In this document: positions 26,701 to 39,744 of the stretch, one piece after another
How positions within the stretch are numbered: position 1 is the stretch's first letter
How the letters are laid out: the number at the start of each line of letters is the position of its first letter
Source of the DNA: Montifringilla adamsi
Taxonomy: Eukaryota; Chordata; Aves; Passeriformes; Passeridae
DNA: 64,000 bases
NCBI GenBank assembly: GCA_017590115.1
Contig: JAGGNK010008337.1
Span: 1,922,001 to 1,986,000, forward strand
Direction of reading: 5' to 3'
Notes under the pieces: generated by a model
Seen by the model: only the letters and a program-made list of their open reading frames with translations
Databases searched by the model: none
Told to the model about the DNA's origin: nothing
Translations under genes and position numbers: made by a program

Positions 26701-28404
26701 GGGATAATTGATCATTCTTTAGGAAAAAACCCAACAGGAGACCAGCAGGGGTCAATGCTGCTCTGACAAGCAGCTGTTGCCTCCAAAGCCACCTTCTCAA
26801 TGCAAGAGAGAAAAACAGAGCTGAGCTCAGCCTTGGTGCTCATGAGAGGCCACGAGACACAGGGTGGAGTGAACACTGCAGTCCCAGGTGTGCACCAGGC
26901 CACCCCTGGCTCTATGACTTCAGGCAAGCTGTCTTCTCTTCCCTCCTGCTTCTCCTGGATTAAACTGCACAAACCAACAGCAGAGCTAGCCTTGCTCTCT
27001 GGCCACAGCCCTCCAAGCTCAGGTTTAGAGGGTAACTGGGAAAAATGTGCTGGAGCTCAGTTGACATTGCTGAAATTGTCTTCTCTGACCATTTTGGTTC
27101 CCTGAGTGAGTTTAACAGGTACATGGGAGTATACAAAAAACAAGTGTTTCTAAACATAAATCCTTATTTCATTATCTCACAGGGACTAAAGGAACTGTGC
27201 TCCCTCTCAGCTCACACAGGAGCTGCTGATTACAATACAAATATGTAACACATCCCATGACTCCAGAGCTGTGCGCCTTCTGTCTGCTGGTGACCTTCCC
27301 TCACTTGGGAAAGTTACAGCTTTATATAGATTAGAATAAAATTTACTCTGGCTTTTAACATTTAAGAGCTGTAATGGCTTAGTGCTGCATTTATTGGCAA
27401 GTGAGCAAACAAAGAGAAGGACAAAAATTCATAGACAACCCTCCTTTAGAAACAGGCAAAAGAAAATGTTTCTAAAACCCCATGCAACCAAAAAGTTTTA
27501 ACAGCAGCACTACAGCAGTTTAATGGGTGAATCCAGGTAAGAATTCACACCCACTGGCTCATGTCTGGAAAAATATCTATCACAAGCACAGCCTGAGTAC
27601 AATCCTGGAACATTCACATGGAGTGGCTGCACAAGCTCCCAGTCACTCAGGAGAGGAGCGCTTTTTTTACTCCCTCACTGAGTTTGGGGTTCATAGAGCT
27701 GGTTTAAGTTCTAAAGAGTCCCAGCTAGCATTTACAGCAATGGAGAAGCTCCCCCATACAGCAGTCATGGTCATGGGGCAGCTTCAGCAAAGGAACAAAT
27801 TCAGCACAGGAAAGTCCAGATCTCCTGTCTGGTTGTTTCCTGGTCCTCTCTTCTTGCTCAGCTCCCCACAACTTGTTCCTCAGCAATCAGTTAACAGTTT
27901 TGGTAGTGGAAAGAGAGACCATCAGCTCTAAACTCAAAGAAAATTCAGCAGAGAACACCAGAAAAAAATCAATTCTCAAGCTCTGTAATCTCAATGTTTC
28001 CCTAAGCTCACCAGCCTGCAGTTGAAAGGAACCTAATTAATTACAGAGATGACTGAAAGGAAGTTTCTTTGTTGTTTCCAACTAATTTGGGTGGGTGTAT
28101 GCTAAAACTGGAATGCTGATTAGCAAGTATCTTCCTGAAAGAAATCTCTCAGTCATTTTCCTTTGCTGTGCTTTGGTTGCCATCACATCAGTCTCAGGGC
28201 ACAGGACCTGAGCTCTCTCCCATCAAAGCTGGAAGATGTGCTCCAGCTGGGTCCACAGCACACCCACAGTGAAGCCCTGTGTCCCAAGGCTGGCACAAGG
28301 GTGCTACAGCTTAAACACAACGCAGTCAAAAGGGCAAGAGCCTCCTCCTGATGGAAATTTACACTGTGATTTTTCTAAGCCAAGGTCCTGAGATTCTATT
28401 TGAT

Positions 28405-28563
28405 GCCTCATCCCTGGAGGGATGAACATCCCTGGGAGTGTTCAAGGCCAGGTTGGATGGAGCTCTGAGCAGGTGTCCCTGGTGTCCCTGTCCACAACAG
28501 GACAGGGGGAACTGGGTGATCTTTGAAGTCCCTTCCAATCCAGACCACGCTGAATCCATGATT
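28405..28563 (+). mobile_element. CR1 LINE 3'-end fragment
   Basis: Sense CR1 tail with 'catccctgggagtgttcaag', 'gccaggttggatggagct', 'gtccctgtccacaacaggac', 'gggtgatctttgaagtccct' and the degenerate end 'gctgaatccatgattt'. An internal tandem 'ggtgtccct' doublet is present. It is 5'-truncated and diverged. Confidence 0.9.
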
Positions 28564-29696
28564 TAGGCTTTTCTTCTCTTCAAGAATCTTGTAACAGGCT
28601 CTGCTGGCGTCCAGCTAAGACAATCTGCACATTTAAATTCTGCAAAGCTGAGGAGATGGACATCTATAAATACCATTATTTTGATACACATTCATCAATC
28701 TCATCTTCTAAAAAAACCAGTCAGGAATCTTCTGTTTCCTGGAATCATCCATGAAAGCTCAGAGACACAAGAAAATGAAACATAAATGAAGACCTTGAGC
28801 TGCAGATCCTATAAGGAGATTTCTACAACTTTTATTGCTGTTCATCAGGGTTCAAAAACTTCCAGCTGGACACGGGGTGGAAATGAGTCTTATGTCATTA
28901 CCAGAATTCACAGACTCTACAAAAATTATTATGCTGCAATTAAAAACTGGAAAGAAAAATGTTTTGGCTAATAATAAAATGATACAAAAGGGCCAGGCTC
29001 CCTGGTTGAACACTTATCTTCCAAGCCCTGACTAAAAGATGCTGGAAATCCATGATGTACAGAAATCCTAGACAGAGGCTCGCGATTTTTAAGCAATTTT
29101 CAAGCAATTTTCATCCCATAATGGAATTCATTTTTGTTTAAAATGTTCCCAAAACAACATTTCCTATAAAAATTAAATGTTTATATAAAATATTTAGTGT
29201 CTTTAAAAACATGGAAGGATGTTACTTCTTTGTTACTTTCTTATTGTTCAAAATAATGTCTTATCACTGGTTCTGATTGGATATTTTCCAGGTTTCTTTT
29301 TCAGCTTTTTCTTACTTTGTTTGGGGTTTTTTTGTTGTCTTTTTTTAAAGTTTTCTAGACTTTCTTTCATCCTTCACAACTTTTTAACACCCTTGTTCTA
29401 TTGCATCCAGGATCAATAAAGGATAAAAAGGTATAACAAAAATATCTGAAGTCCAAAAGATTAACATCTCTATTTTTAATGAAAAAGCAAGAAAAGTGAT
29501 GTTTATGATCTAGTAAGAAAGTTGTCTTTCATCAGAAACATTTTCAGTGGGAGATGTGAACAAGATATACTGCCAACATTTAAATTTATCTAACTTTATT
29601 GAACTAGTTCTGCCTAACTTTAGTCAACATAATGCTTAATATATGAGAAGAAAATAGTTTGTACAAGAATTACTGCTATCACTGGAATCAAATTAG
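28564..29696. other. non-coding DNA, no gene seen
   Basis: AT-rich unique sequence with T-rich stretches near 29290-29350. A small direct duplication 'aagcaattttc' occurs near 29091-29112. No supportable ORF. Confidence 0.6.
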
Positions 29697-29785
29697 AGAT
29701 GATGATGATGATGATGATGATAATAATAATAATAACAAGAAGAAGAAGAAGAAGAAGAAGAAGAAGAAGAAGAAGAAGAAGAAGA
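29697..29785. repeat. compound trinucleotide microsatellite (GAT)n-(AAT)n-(AAG)n
   Basis: An uninterrupted run of GAT units (about 8) passes into about 5 AAT/ATA units and then, after a single C-containing unit, into about 16 to 17 AAG units. In one frame it would encode runs of Asp, Asn and Lys, but the surrounding frame is short and unsupported, so I call it non-coding. The AAG tract is pure, which suggests it is length-polymorphic. Pure GAA/TTC tracts can form triplex DNA. Confidence 0.97.
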
Positions 29786-32700
29786 GGGCAGCTTGTTTAT
29801 GTAAGGTGTTTCTACAGCCATTTTTACCAGTTAAATATTTCACAGGCCTAAAAAATGTAGATGAAATTAAGCTTTTTTTACTCTTTGATGACACATATCC
29901 CTGAAGAAACATCTAAACTGAACTGCTAAGAATTTGAGAAGAAAGTTGTAGCAGGGCATTGACCTCATATGAAAACAGAGAAGTAAAACATAAGGATCGT
30001 GTTTACACTGTATGAGTTTCCTGTCGACACTGTTTATTATTGGGCAATAAACACACTTGGGCTGTAGAGATATATCTTTAGAAGAGGTATTAAGAATCAA
30101 ACAGTTTCTGTAAATCTTCTGAGTGGTATGAACATTCAGATTTAAACAAGGTTCCACACATAGCACGCATTTGATCATTTAACAGGTCCACTTCCAAAAT
30201 ATTTCTGGCTGCAGATGTCCAGTTAGTATCTGATTCTTCCACTTGGCTTGGCCAAAATGCTGAGATTTAGTCTTATTTTAACTAAACATATCCTAAGTTA
30301 TTTTTATGTGTCTCTCGGGCCTCAATTTCACTGCAGCAAATTTCTGTTGTGGTGATGGGCTGTAAACGTTCCTTTCTTCCATTTCCCCTCATTTATCCCA
30401 CTTTGTGGCATTATCTGATAAAAATGCTGAGGACACACTCCCTCCCTCATGCAAAATACAAACAAATGGGACATGAAGAAAAGGCACCCTCACATCACTG
30501 TCCCAGCACTGCCTGGAGTCCTGAGGGTGATTTACAGCACCAGGCTGGTGACACTGAGCTGCTTTGGATGACACAAATTTGCTTCTTCAGCAAAAAGTAA
30601 AATCCCCTCCAAACCTCCTCTGTTAGCATCAGCACATATCCATGATGTCCCAGAGCCTGGAGCAGGGATGATCTAAGGAGTAGTTCTCCAGGTTACTCAT
30701 TCTAATTGCCTAGGATCACTTGAAAACCAAAATGTTTCTGTTTGCTGGTCAAAAGGTAAACATGGGAGAAAATGCATTTCAGACTGAAAGAAATGTTTCA
30801 TTACATTCACAAATGACAAGTGGTTTGGGTTTTTTTCCATTTGAGGGCACTTCTTTACTTTTAGAATTTTTTTTAGTAAGTTTTATTGAACCTGATCTTG
30901 GAAATCCATTTCAAAACAAAGCCTAAACCTTTCATGCAAAATGCTTTGAAGTGACATCTCTTATTTCACTCATTTTTTTCCAATTGGGCCAAAATGGTTT
31001 GCCAAGTTTTACTGCAAACAGTTTCTGTTGAACTGAGTCTGATTTTTCAGCAAATAAACCAAAGGAGTGACTATTTGTTTTACCTATCTGTGAAAATAAT
31101 ATTGGCAATTCCACCGTTAACTTTTTGTCAATGACTGATGCAAAGACATGAGGGACCAACCCTGTTTTGCCAAGGGCCTTGAGCACGTGAATGGGTGTTA
31201 ATGAGAGGCCTAAATTGAGTTAATTAAGCCCTCAATGGTGGTGTGCTTGTGTTTGAACCCACAGCATGTGCCCCAGCCCAGGGCTGGGCAGCCCATCCTG
31301 CCCAGCTCTGATTTCCACCTGGAGGGAGCCTGGCTCTGGGTCTCAGTGTCTGACAACTCTCTTACAGTGCCCAAATACCCCCAAAGTGGCCCTTCAAAGC
31401 AGCAACACATGTAAGAATAGTATCCAGCAAGTGTGTGAATACAGCCAACCTTCTCCCACTCCTCAGAAAGTCAATGTCCAGAGCAAACCCCTCCTCTGAG
31501 CTGTCAACGCGCGCTGCCTCACCGCTTGGCCTTTGGAGATTGCAGCCCGGAGGGAAGGTGATGGGAATTGAACTTCAGCTCTCAAGAGCACCTGGCTTTG
31601 TTATCTCTAAGGGCCCAGGAAGATTTCAGGCCCTATCAGTCCATGCCATGTCCTGACACTTGACTCACAAAGTGGCACTGGTGTTGGCTTACCTCCAGGC
31701 TGCAGATAGCGACTGTCAGCAGCGAGGTGAAAATGAATGGAGTGGAGCAGAGGCAGAGATCCTACTGCTTCTTCTGGGAAAACATAGCATCCCACATTGC
31801 TGAGGAGTCCTCTCTCTCCTGACTCTCTCTGAACATCAAGATCTTTGCTACAGAGAGTCCAGGAGGTTGAGTTCACACAGCCTTTTTTAGTGCATTATCT
31901 CCACCTCTGCAGTGGCCACAGGAAAATACTAAAAAACCTGATGAATGTCAGGCCAAGACTCTGTGTGGATCCCAGAAATGCAGCTATGACAGAGATTCCA
32001 AGCATCACTGAAAGCAAGTTCCTCATTTTCCCCCTGCAATTTGCTCTTCTTCCAGAAGATGAGTATATTATTATGTGCAGATATTCTGTATTTCCTATTC
32101 AGAAGGAAGACACAAAGCTCATAGCCCCAAACAACACACCAAATCACAGCCCACAATTTGATTTGAATGCACTTCAGCCAGAAGCTGGAGCCTGATGATA
32201 ATAACCTGACATCTCTCTGGGAACAGATACCAGGCTGCAAAACTGATCTTCTCCCACTACTGAGCCTGTGTTACGTGCATAAGACAGATGCAGGAATGCC
32301 CCAGGAAGGAGCAGACACTGCTTTCAATGAGAAACCAGATAACAGTGAGGAAAGCAGCTGCTTTAGAGAAACTTGGATGCTTCTAAAGCATTCAGAACTG
32401 CAGAGGCATTTAGTGTTTGCTCTTTTATCAGTGCAGCTGCAAGTGATAATTCAACCTCCAAGTGGTCTGTGCTTTTGTTCTGTTTGAATTGAAAAATGCC
32501 CAAACAAAAATCCCTGCATTGTATCAGGATTATATGCTTGAAAGGAACTGAACAAATTGCATTTAGAATGATCAAAATGATCCATTTTCCTTACCGTGTT
32601 GCTGGTAGACAAAGGTTGGTGTTTGAAAATCAAATTTTACCACTATCAATGTTACTGCCTGATGTGAGTGCAGTGATATAGCTTTATCAGGCAAATTCCA

Positions 32701-35700
32701 AGACAGATTTACCCAAAAGACAGTTATCTTTATTATCCTCCTCTTGCAAACAGCAGTTGCCAGTGTGACACACTGACACCTCACTAGACATCCTAAGCAT
32801 CTTTATCATCTCAATATCCCAAAATAGAATGCCTTCTGTATGCTGATGTCTCCACAAGAATACACTTGCAAATGCTGTTCATCCTTGTATAAGAACAATA
32901 TAAAATAATAATAAACACTCTTACAAATTACTGCATTGTGAATGTTGCTTCTCTTACAGCCTCCCATGTTTGAGACAGAGAATAAGACCCAACTCCTTGT
33001 ATATTTAGGAACCTCATTCCCACTAAAAATCGAGCCTAAATCCTGGTTTGAATTAAGCCTCACCTTTTGTGAACGAGGTAGCAGTGTGTCTGCAGACAAG
33101 AACTCTGCTGCTGCTGCAGGAATCTCCAGCACGACATGAGGCTGGTGCTGCACCCCAAGATGCAGTGACCTGAGCTCGCTGCCCACCCCAACAAAACAGC
33201 ACTGCCAGTGTTAGGGACCTGTATTTAGACAGGTATCTGAATCCCTGGGGAGACTCAGCAGGAAAAACATCCCAACAGAAACACCTACTGGATGCTCCCC
33301 GCTTCCCAAACAACAATTTCCCCCAACAGAAATGTTGATTTAAGCCATTCACTCTAATGTGAGTGCAGGATAAGGTTATGTGATTCTTGGAGCCACCAGG
33401 CCAGGTCATGAATGATGCAGTAATGAAAAGAAAATTCCATGCTCATTGCCCAGCAAATAAAGACAGGATTGTGAAACCTGCCGTGCTGAGCTCTGCTCGG
33501 TGTGGGCACAGATTTGCAGAAGAGCCCCTCACAGAGGAGGGAGACTTTTGAACATCATCTCCCAGTCATTTCTCTAAAATTTCTTAGAGCTGAGCACTGT
33601 GGAAAGTTGTTTATGAATGCAAGCTCTGATATTATACCCTGGTCCAAGATCCAGGCACGCTGCCTGTCCACAGAAAGTGATGTCCTATTAAATTCTGCAG
33701 TGCCAACCATCCACGTCCTGGGTCAGAGACTACCAAATCCCACTGGGAATTGCCCTGGAGTGTGATGAAATCCCTTCCCCACAGCCTGGCAAGCTTTAAC
33801 TCTCCTAACCTCTACACAGACATGAATCCAAAGAGGTCAAGAGAGACCCTCATCGGAACCCCAGGATTTCCCTGCTGAGTTGCTGTACTAAAATCTCTCC
33901 TGGGAAAGAAGCAGTGACCCCAGGGGAACAAACAAGACTTTCTGAGCCTCAGTTCCAGGGTGCTGCACATTCACAATTTCCACTGACTTGCTTAGAACTG
34001 AAGGTGCTCAATGGCTCCAGAAGTCATAATAAAGGGTCACCTCCTATGGAGAGTTCTGATTATTTAGATTCTGCAATTGCTCATATTACCATGTCAAGAG
34101 GGTTTTTTTCAGAACATCATTATCTCCAATTTCCTAGGCTTTCAATGTTTTTCCTAGGGATAATCCCCTACAATGTGGGGCTTTTTCAAATACATGCACT
34201 GAAAAAAGTTCTCATACATGGAATGTAGAAGGTTTTATATAAACTTTCTAAAAAACTCCAAAGCCTTCAGTTTCAATTTGGTCTTTAGAGAGGTGCAAAA
34301 GCTTTGGTGTATTTTTAAAAGGAGAGCATTAGAAAGGATTTTTTTTTTTCCCCTGGCTTAACTGACCCCAGAGTTCAACCTTAGCCAAGCTGATAGTTGA
34401 GAAAGTAAACTAATTACCACGTTATGTCCAGAGCCTGCCCTGCCCCAGCATCACTGACCCAACATTGTCACACTACACCTTCTTTTCCACACTTCTCAAA
34501 TTCCTTTCAGTGAATCAGAGATGCTCCTGGATCATCCACTATCTCAGCATAGCAACCACCAGGAAAAGGCAGCTGTGCAGTGGTTTTAGAGCATCCACTG
34601 CCTCTGCTGAATAAGCATTTTCATTACAGAAGTCAAGAAATAATGAAATTTCAAGAAGTTCCTGAAACCTCTATTTAAATTGCCTGAAGTTGTAAGTTCA
34701 AGGAAGGCAATGCCTTTGTGACAGCACAGCTGTCAATTAAAAAGATTCCCAGGGCCTCCTGGTTAGTCTGACTCTTAGTCTTTAGAATTATATGAATATA
34801 GGCTTAAGACCACCCAAATCCCTTTTTTTTTTTTTTTCTTTTTGAGAGGGGAAGAGAAAGAGAACATACACACAAGAGGGTGAAAGAGACCATTACCCTG
34901 GTGTTGGCCAAGTGTAGTTTTACAGTACCAAAGATGTGACAGGCAGCACTGACCTGTGACAGCAGCTGTATTTACACTAGAGCCTAGCAGGAAAAGCACA
35001 CTGGAGGGGATGGTACACACACTGCAGGATGCACTGGCCTTTGGAGAGCTGCTTTAACCCACATGTGCAGAATCCAGCTGCAGCAATTTAATCCCCTGCC
35101 AAAGCACCACTGGGGGTAGCTGACTTTTGTCTCCTGCTTAGTGAGTATTTGGCTGATTTTGCACCTAAATCTCACCTCTCTACCAGGAAGCATTCCCACA
35201 ACAGTGGGACATGTTCTGCTGGAGAGCCAGAGACAATCCTGGTTATCTCCTATTTTATTAGCATCACCAGCATGACTGATGTGCTGAAGGAAACAAGATG
35301 AGCAGCCTCTAATCTGCAGGACAGGCTTAGAAAATAGGGGGAAATAAGCTTAAAGTCTCCAATTCATTTTAAAAAAAAACTGATAAAATGAACAATATTT
35401 AAAGTATCTGTTCTCAGCACAGAGGAAAGAGGTAGAAACATTTCAACTAGCACAGTTTAGCACCTTATTGAAGCTGACCTCCCTAGGCTCCCTGGCAGTC
35501 CATGGAGAAAGGAGGGAAGGCTCCTCCAAGGATGAGGCAGAGCTGGAGTCCAGGGCTGTCCACAGATGATACAGAGGGGCAGGGAGCCAAGACAGGCCCC
35601 TGGGAGGCAGGGGCTGTGCCCCTTGTAGACCTGGGCTCAGAGCAATCCATTTGTCCTGGGTCTCTTCAAACTGAAATTCATTACACAGCCTTTGGACAAC

Positions 35701-36780
35701 ATTTCTTTGTTTTCTAATTGATTCAGGCTTTCTTAGGCTGATCTCTCAAGACAGAGTTTAAACAAAAAGAAACAGAATCAAATACTTGCTTTTTCTGCAG
35801 GGAAAACTAAAAAAAAAATCATAAACATTGCTCTGTCTTGGGCTGTAGCTTTCCTGTGCTTCTCCCATCTGTATTATTCTTCCTTCACATCATGAGTTCT
35901 TGGATAGCAAAGAAAACAGTCTATGTCTTCAAGAACAAAGGCTGGCAGAAAAATCAAATTAAAAATAGCAATCACATTTGCAGCAATATAGGCAACTAAA
36001 GTGATCACCTTTGTTATTTATACCACTTCAGGAATCAAGTAATTCAGAGCCCTGCTTTGGCAGCTCCCTGTGCATGGAAAGGAAACAGCCATCACCAACA
36101 CGTGGGAAGCATAACTGGCCAGTATCTTCAGGTGCTGAAGCTTGAAGCATGTTCACATGTCCCATTAATTCCTTTATTACCAGCTGCTTTTAATCCTCTG
36201 CCAAAAGCAGGTGCTTTTACACTTCCCCAAGTAACAGATGGAATATGGGTCTTGTGAATTGGGGTGCAAGAGTCAAGATATGAGGGGCAGATGGGACAGG
36301 CTGGTGGGGAAGGGAACAAGGAAGAGGGGACAAAGTTCAAAGTCACAGGAAGATTTAGCATAAACTTGTCATGTAGGAGGCTCCAGCAGACAGATCTCAG
36401 CAGCAGGAAATCCAAACCACGACATGTTTGGACATAATTTTTCAGCACAGGAAGTGTTCCAGTCTGCAGGACCTGAGCAAAGGCACTGGTGCAGGCAGAG
36501 CAAGAACGTGCAGTGACTTTGGTTCAAGTTTGTTCTCTGCCATGAGGAGGACATGGCTCATTCCTGAGCTTCAGCCCCACAAGAGCCAGACCACGCTGAC
36601 ACCGAGCTCCTGCCCACAGCTTTGAGTCAGTGAGGGCAGCAGGAACACCCAGGAGGTGCTCAGGGCACCTGAGATGTAGCCAGCTAGCCTCACAACTCTC
36701 TGGGAAAAGAATAATTACTCCAAAACATTGCCAAAACCTCTTCTTCAACTTCAGAGCCTTTTATTGCTTCCACCTGAGGC
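29786..36780. other. non-coding DNA, no gene seen
   Basis: No CR1 recognised and no supportable gene over about 7 kb. Landmarks are the 15-T run at 34823-34837 followed by a purine-rich strand switch, and many ORFs of 60 to 126 codons that overlap on both strands. A few CpGs cluster near 31506-31530 but do not make an island. Confidence 0.55.
34823..34870. repeat. poly(T) tract with adjoining purine-rich strand
   Basis: A 15-T run (34823-34837), C and 5 more T are followed at once by a G/A-only stretch of about 20 bases and then CA-rich sequence. This is a polypyrimidine/polypurine switch typical of simple sequence. Confidence 0.7.
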
Positions 36781-36781
36781 A

Positions 36782-36808
36782 CTTGCTGCAGGCCAGGCCT
36801 GCAGCAAG
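36782..36808. repeat. perfect 27-bp palindrome (13-bp arms, 1-base centre)
   Basis: The left arm 'cttgctgcaggcc' and the right arm 'ggcctgcagcaag' are exact reverse complements around a single A at 36795. It lies about 28 bases upstream of a CR1 tail. It could extrude as a cruciform or be a dimeric protein site; no family is recognised. Confidence 0.95.
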
Positions 36809-36835
36809 CTCTCACGTGTAGTACAAGGACTCATA

Positions 36836-36952
36836 TAGAATTATAGAATAGTTGGGGGTGGAAGGGATTTTAAAGATCATCTCATTCCAACCCCCTGCCA
36901 TGGGCAGGGACACCTCCCACTAGGCCAGGTTGCTCCATCCACCTTGGCCTAA
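36836..36952 (-). mobile_element. CR1 LINE 3'-end fragment (antisense)
   Basis: It begins 'gaattatagaatagttgg', then 'gtggaagggattttaaagat', 'ccaaccccctgccatgggca', 'gggacacctcccactaggcc' and 'aggttgctccatcc'. This is the reverse complement of a common avian CR1 3' end, starting at its terminal repeat. It looks less diverged than the other copies. Confidence 0.94.
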
Positions 36953-38723
36953 ACTGCTTCATATTCTGCATCATTCATCCTGAAGAACCCATGGAAGTGG
37001 TTTCACTCATTCACTTGCTCTGGTTTAGGTACTTGTTGCATAACCAAACCTTGCACTCCTGGTAAAATAAAACAGAAATGCAGGTCAAGGTGGCAGTGAT
37101 GGCACATGAGCTCAAGGGCCCAATTCTGCTTTCACACACAGAATTAGCAAAATCCCTCCATTCACAACAGCCACTCCTCCTACCTACACTCTCCTCGTTT
37201 CTGAGGGGTTGGAAGGGAACAAGACAACTTCAGCCGACCCAAGGACCCTCTGGAAAACAGGAGCAGCTTTCCAGAAGCTTCTCCTCCCCCTTCAGCTGGA
37301 CAGACAGTGCCACAGGCTGTAACCCCAGGAAGGCTTCGAGAGGAGAGCAGGGAACCTGCTGCAGCTCGGTCCCTGACGTGGGCAGAGCCAGCACCCCTGC
37401 TGCCAGAAAGAACCTTCCAGGGACTCCTTTCCACAGTATTGGGAATTCCTGCAAAACTCCCATTTCTGACGTGCCGCTCTTCTGTGGAATATCCGCAGTG
37501 TTTGCAAAGAAGTGATTATGAATGGCTAACCAGCCGTGCATATATTTCAAGAAAACTTGGAAACAGCCCTGTTATTTTTGGAAACACGGACACTTGTTCA
37601 GGGCGAGCTGGCAAGGAGGAGTTACTGCGGAAAGTTCCCTAAAGAACAGAGAGTCTGTAGTGCCACCTACTGCTTTACTGCGGGCTGTAACTTCAGATTT
37701 GGAAAATCCTCGGAGATAAAAAGTGCCACCCTGGAAAAGCTCCAAGGTCACCCAGAACTGAACACGACCCACACCAGATTCCTCATCAGAAGGTGCAAGA
37801 ATACTGCCACAGAGAGATGCAAGAGCCAATCCTGCCTGGGAACTTTGCCACGAAGCATGGTGGACCTTCAAAAAGCACTAAGTTTTAATTACAAGCATCC
37901 TTAGCATTCTTTTTAAGCAGCAAAACTCAATGCCTCCTCAGCTTCACCACAGACCAGCAACAGCAAGTTTCAAAAATACTTCAAATATATTGCAAAGATG
38001 CATTGTATAAAATGGTGGTTCATTAATTTTTTTAATATTTTAATTTTTTTTCATAACTTAACCTTTTAATGTAATTCTAGGTCTCCCTGCTACACAAGAC
38101 AGAGCACAATTTCCCAGTCTTCAGTCTGCTGATCAGTCAGTATTACATAAACCTTCACTAGGCTTACAAAATTTATTAAAAAAATAAGAAGAAATCCAGT
38201 CCTTCCCTATGTGCTCCTATTCAACTGTCCAGTCAAATATATGACTGTTCCCTGAGTACATCTCAATTTTCCTAACCACAAATTCACAAAACATAGATGA
38301 TTCCACAAAGAAAAACAGATACTGCTTTTGGATTATGAGTTATAAACCAGAAAACAAAACATGCAAAAATACAAGGGGAAGGTTGCTTTTCTCCCACAGC
38401 TACAGAGTATCAAAGAGCAGTAATTAGAATTTGCTACTCAGTACAACATATTATCAAAATCACCAAAAAGAACATACCCATTTATTCATAAATGTGGTCT
38501 GGATTATACAGGCAGTGTAGATGCTTGGTTGGATGTGTGTCTGGTCTGGTTTGTGTTTGGTTTGGAATCCATTCATTTAGTCCTTAATTTGCCATTAAGG
38601 AACTGATACAGCAAGTGTGCACATTAAACTTCTAAATACGGGTGCCTGGAGGCACAGAAAGCTAAACAACTGCAAGTGGTTATGGCTGAAAGTTTAAACA
38701 AGTGATTTTCCTTCCTCCACAAA
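36953..38723. other. non-coding DNA with a cluster of overlapping frames
   Basis: 37078-37904 carries three overlapping plus-strand frames (145, 111 and 122 codons) and comparable minus-strand frames. None has a recognisable domain, and the same bases are open in several frames, which argues for low stop-codon density rather than coding. A CTCF-like motif at 37659-37673 is listed separately. 38000-38720 is AT-rich with nothing visible. Confidence 0.5.
37659..37673 (-). promoter_or_regulatory. CTCF-like motif
   Basis: On the minus strand the bases read GCAGTAGGTGGCACT. Against the vertebrate CTCF core as I recall it (CCASYAGRKGGCRSY), 14 of 15 positions fit; only the first differs. Occupancy cannot be known from sequence, and such matches also occur by chance. 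Confidence 0.4.
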
Positions 38724-38792
38724 GATGAGGTTAAAGGTTGGACCAGACGACCTCCAGAGATCCCTCCAACCTAAACTCTTCTATCATTCAAG
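38724..38792 (+). mobile_element. CR1 LINE 3' tip
   Basis: Contains 'gatgaggttaaaggttgga', 'ccagacgacctccagagatc', 'cctccaacctaaactct' and 'tctatcattc'. This is the last part of a CR1 subfamily whose sense 3' end reads 'ggttggactagatgatctcc', then 'agaggtcccttccaacc'. Only about 70 bases remain. It is on the same strand as the 39.7 kb CR1 body but upstream of it, so it is a separate insertion. Confidence 0.85.
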
Positions 38793-39744
38793 CACATGCA
38801 AGTGCAGGAAGAGCCAGCCAAGGAGGAAGGGCAACGTGGAGTGTAATGCTCAGGAACATCACTTCCCAGGTACAACAGGACAAAGCCCCTACATCCAGCT
38901 CCTGGGACACTTCAGTCCACATCCTCAGAAGGATTCAGGTGAGACACTGCTGTGACATCAGCAGGACTTGTGTTCCTTCGTACCCAGGGTCTTGCACAAG
39001 GTGTCAAACTACAGACATTTGAGAAAGCTCAGAGACACTGAGCTCCCCAGTCTCAGTGACATGAATTTAAGGGTTCTCAATCATCTGGAGCATAAGACAG
39101 CACAAATTACCTAGTCCTGAGGTGTCTGGAAAGCCTGTGACATTACAGTACATTGGCCACCAAAGAAGAGCTAAAGCCACCAGAGAGGATTTTAGCAGCT
39201 GCTTTAAAAAAATTCACCAGTTATGTTTGAATAAGTTGTATCTCTATAAAAACCTGACCTGAATCTCTCTTGCACCAAATGACAAAGTCCTTCTATATAG
39301 AATAAAGGGATTTCATACAATGTCTAACTACTTATCTTCATTTATTTTAGCTCAAAATAACAAAGTCCCCACAGATTTTAATAAACATTGAATACAGTCA
39401 CACTACTTCAAGCAACGTTTTTGGTAGGATACAGCAATGAAAAAACATATCACATTCCGTAGCCTGTTCTTCCAAAAATTCCTATAATTTGGCCTGTCTT
39501 ATAAGAATTTTCTTTTTTTTTTAATCAGAAAAAAAGGAAAAGCCTGCTTCAGCAGTGCAGAGCTTTTGATGGTGTCTCAATGTGACGCAGCTTACAACAG
39601 CAAGTGAAGAATGTGGGATCTGTACAAGAAAAGACTTGGGACAAAATATATTCAGTGTAATGGAGGGAAATCAGCATAAAAGAACCATCAGGAACACTTC
39701 CCCCCAAGTTCTGGGCTCCCCAGTACACGAAAACCCCACAGATT
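38793..39744. other. non-coding DNA, no gene seen
   Basis: Unique sequence with T/A-rich stretches near 39511-39536. Two overlapping ORFs of 76 and 94 codons at 38725-39022 begin inside the CR1 tip and are artefacts. Confidence 0.6.

Larger units (their letters stand above)
20901..28404. other. non-coding DNA, repeat-poor
   Basis: No CR1 recognised and no supportable gene. Landmarks: a 12-T run near 21628-21639; short AT-rich tandem repeats at about 21878-21932 (units of aatataaaatagaatc); an imperfect 26-bp duplication at about 23718-23770; a C-rich stretch at 24040-24310 with ORFs of 74 to 134 codons on both strands; and CNE-like patches at 24570-24660 and 27300-27420. None of the ORFs has a recognisable domain. 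Confidence 0.5.

Noticed and set aside
29659..29904. Frame encoding Asp, Asn and Lys runs
   Set aside because: The runs are only the translation of the trinucleotide microsatellite; there is no coding context.
34823..34843. Poly(T) as the antisense tail of a retrocopy
   Set aside because: No retroposed body or target-site duplication could be recognised beside it.
37078..37904. Cluster of three overlapping plus-strand frames
   Set aside because: The same bases are open in several frames on both strands, no splice-consistent structure was found, and no domain is recognised.
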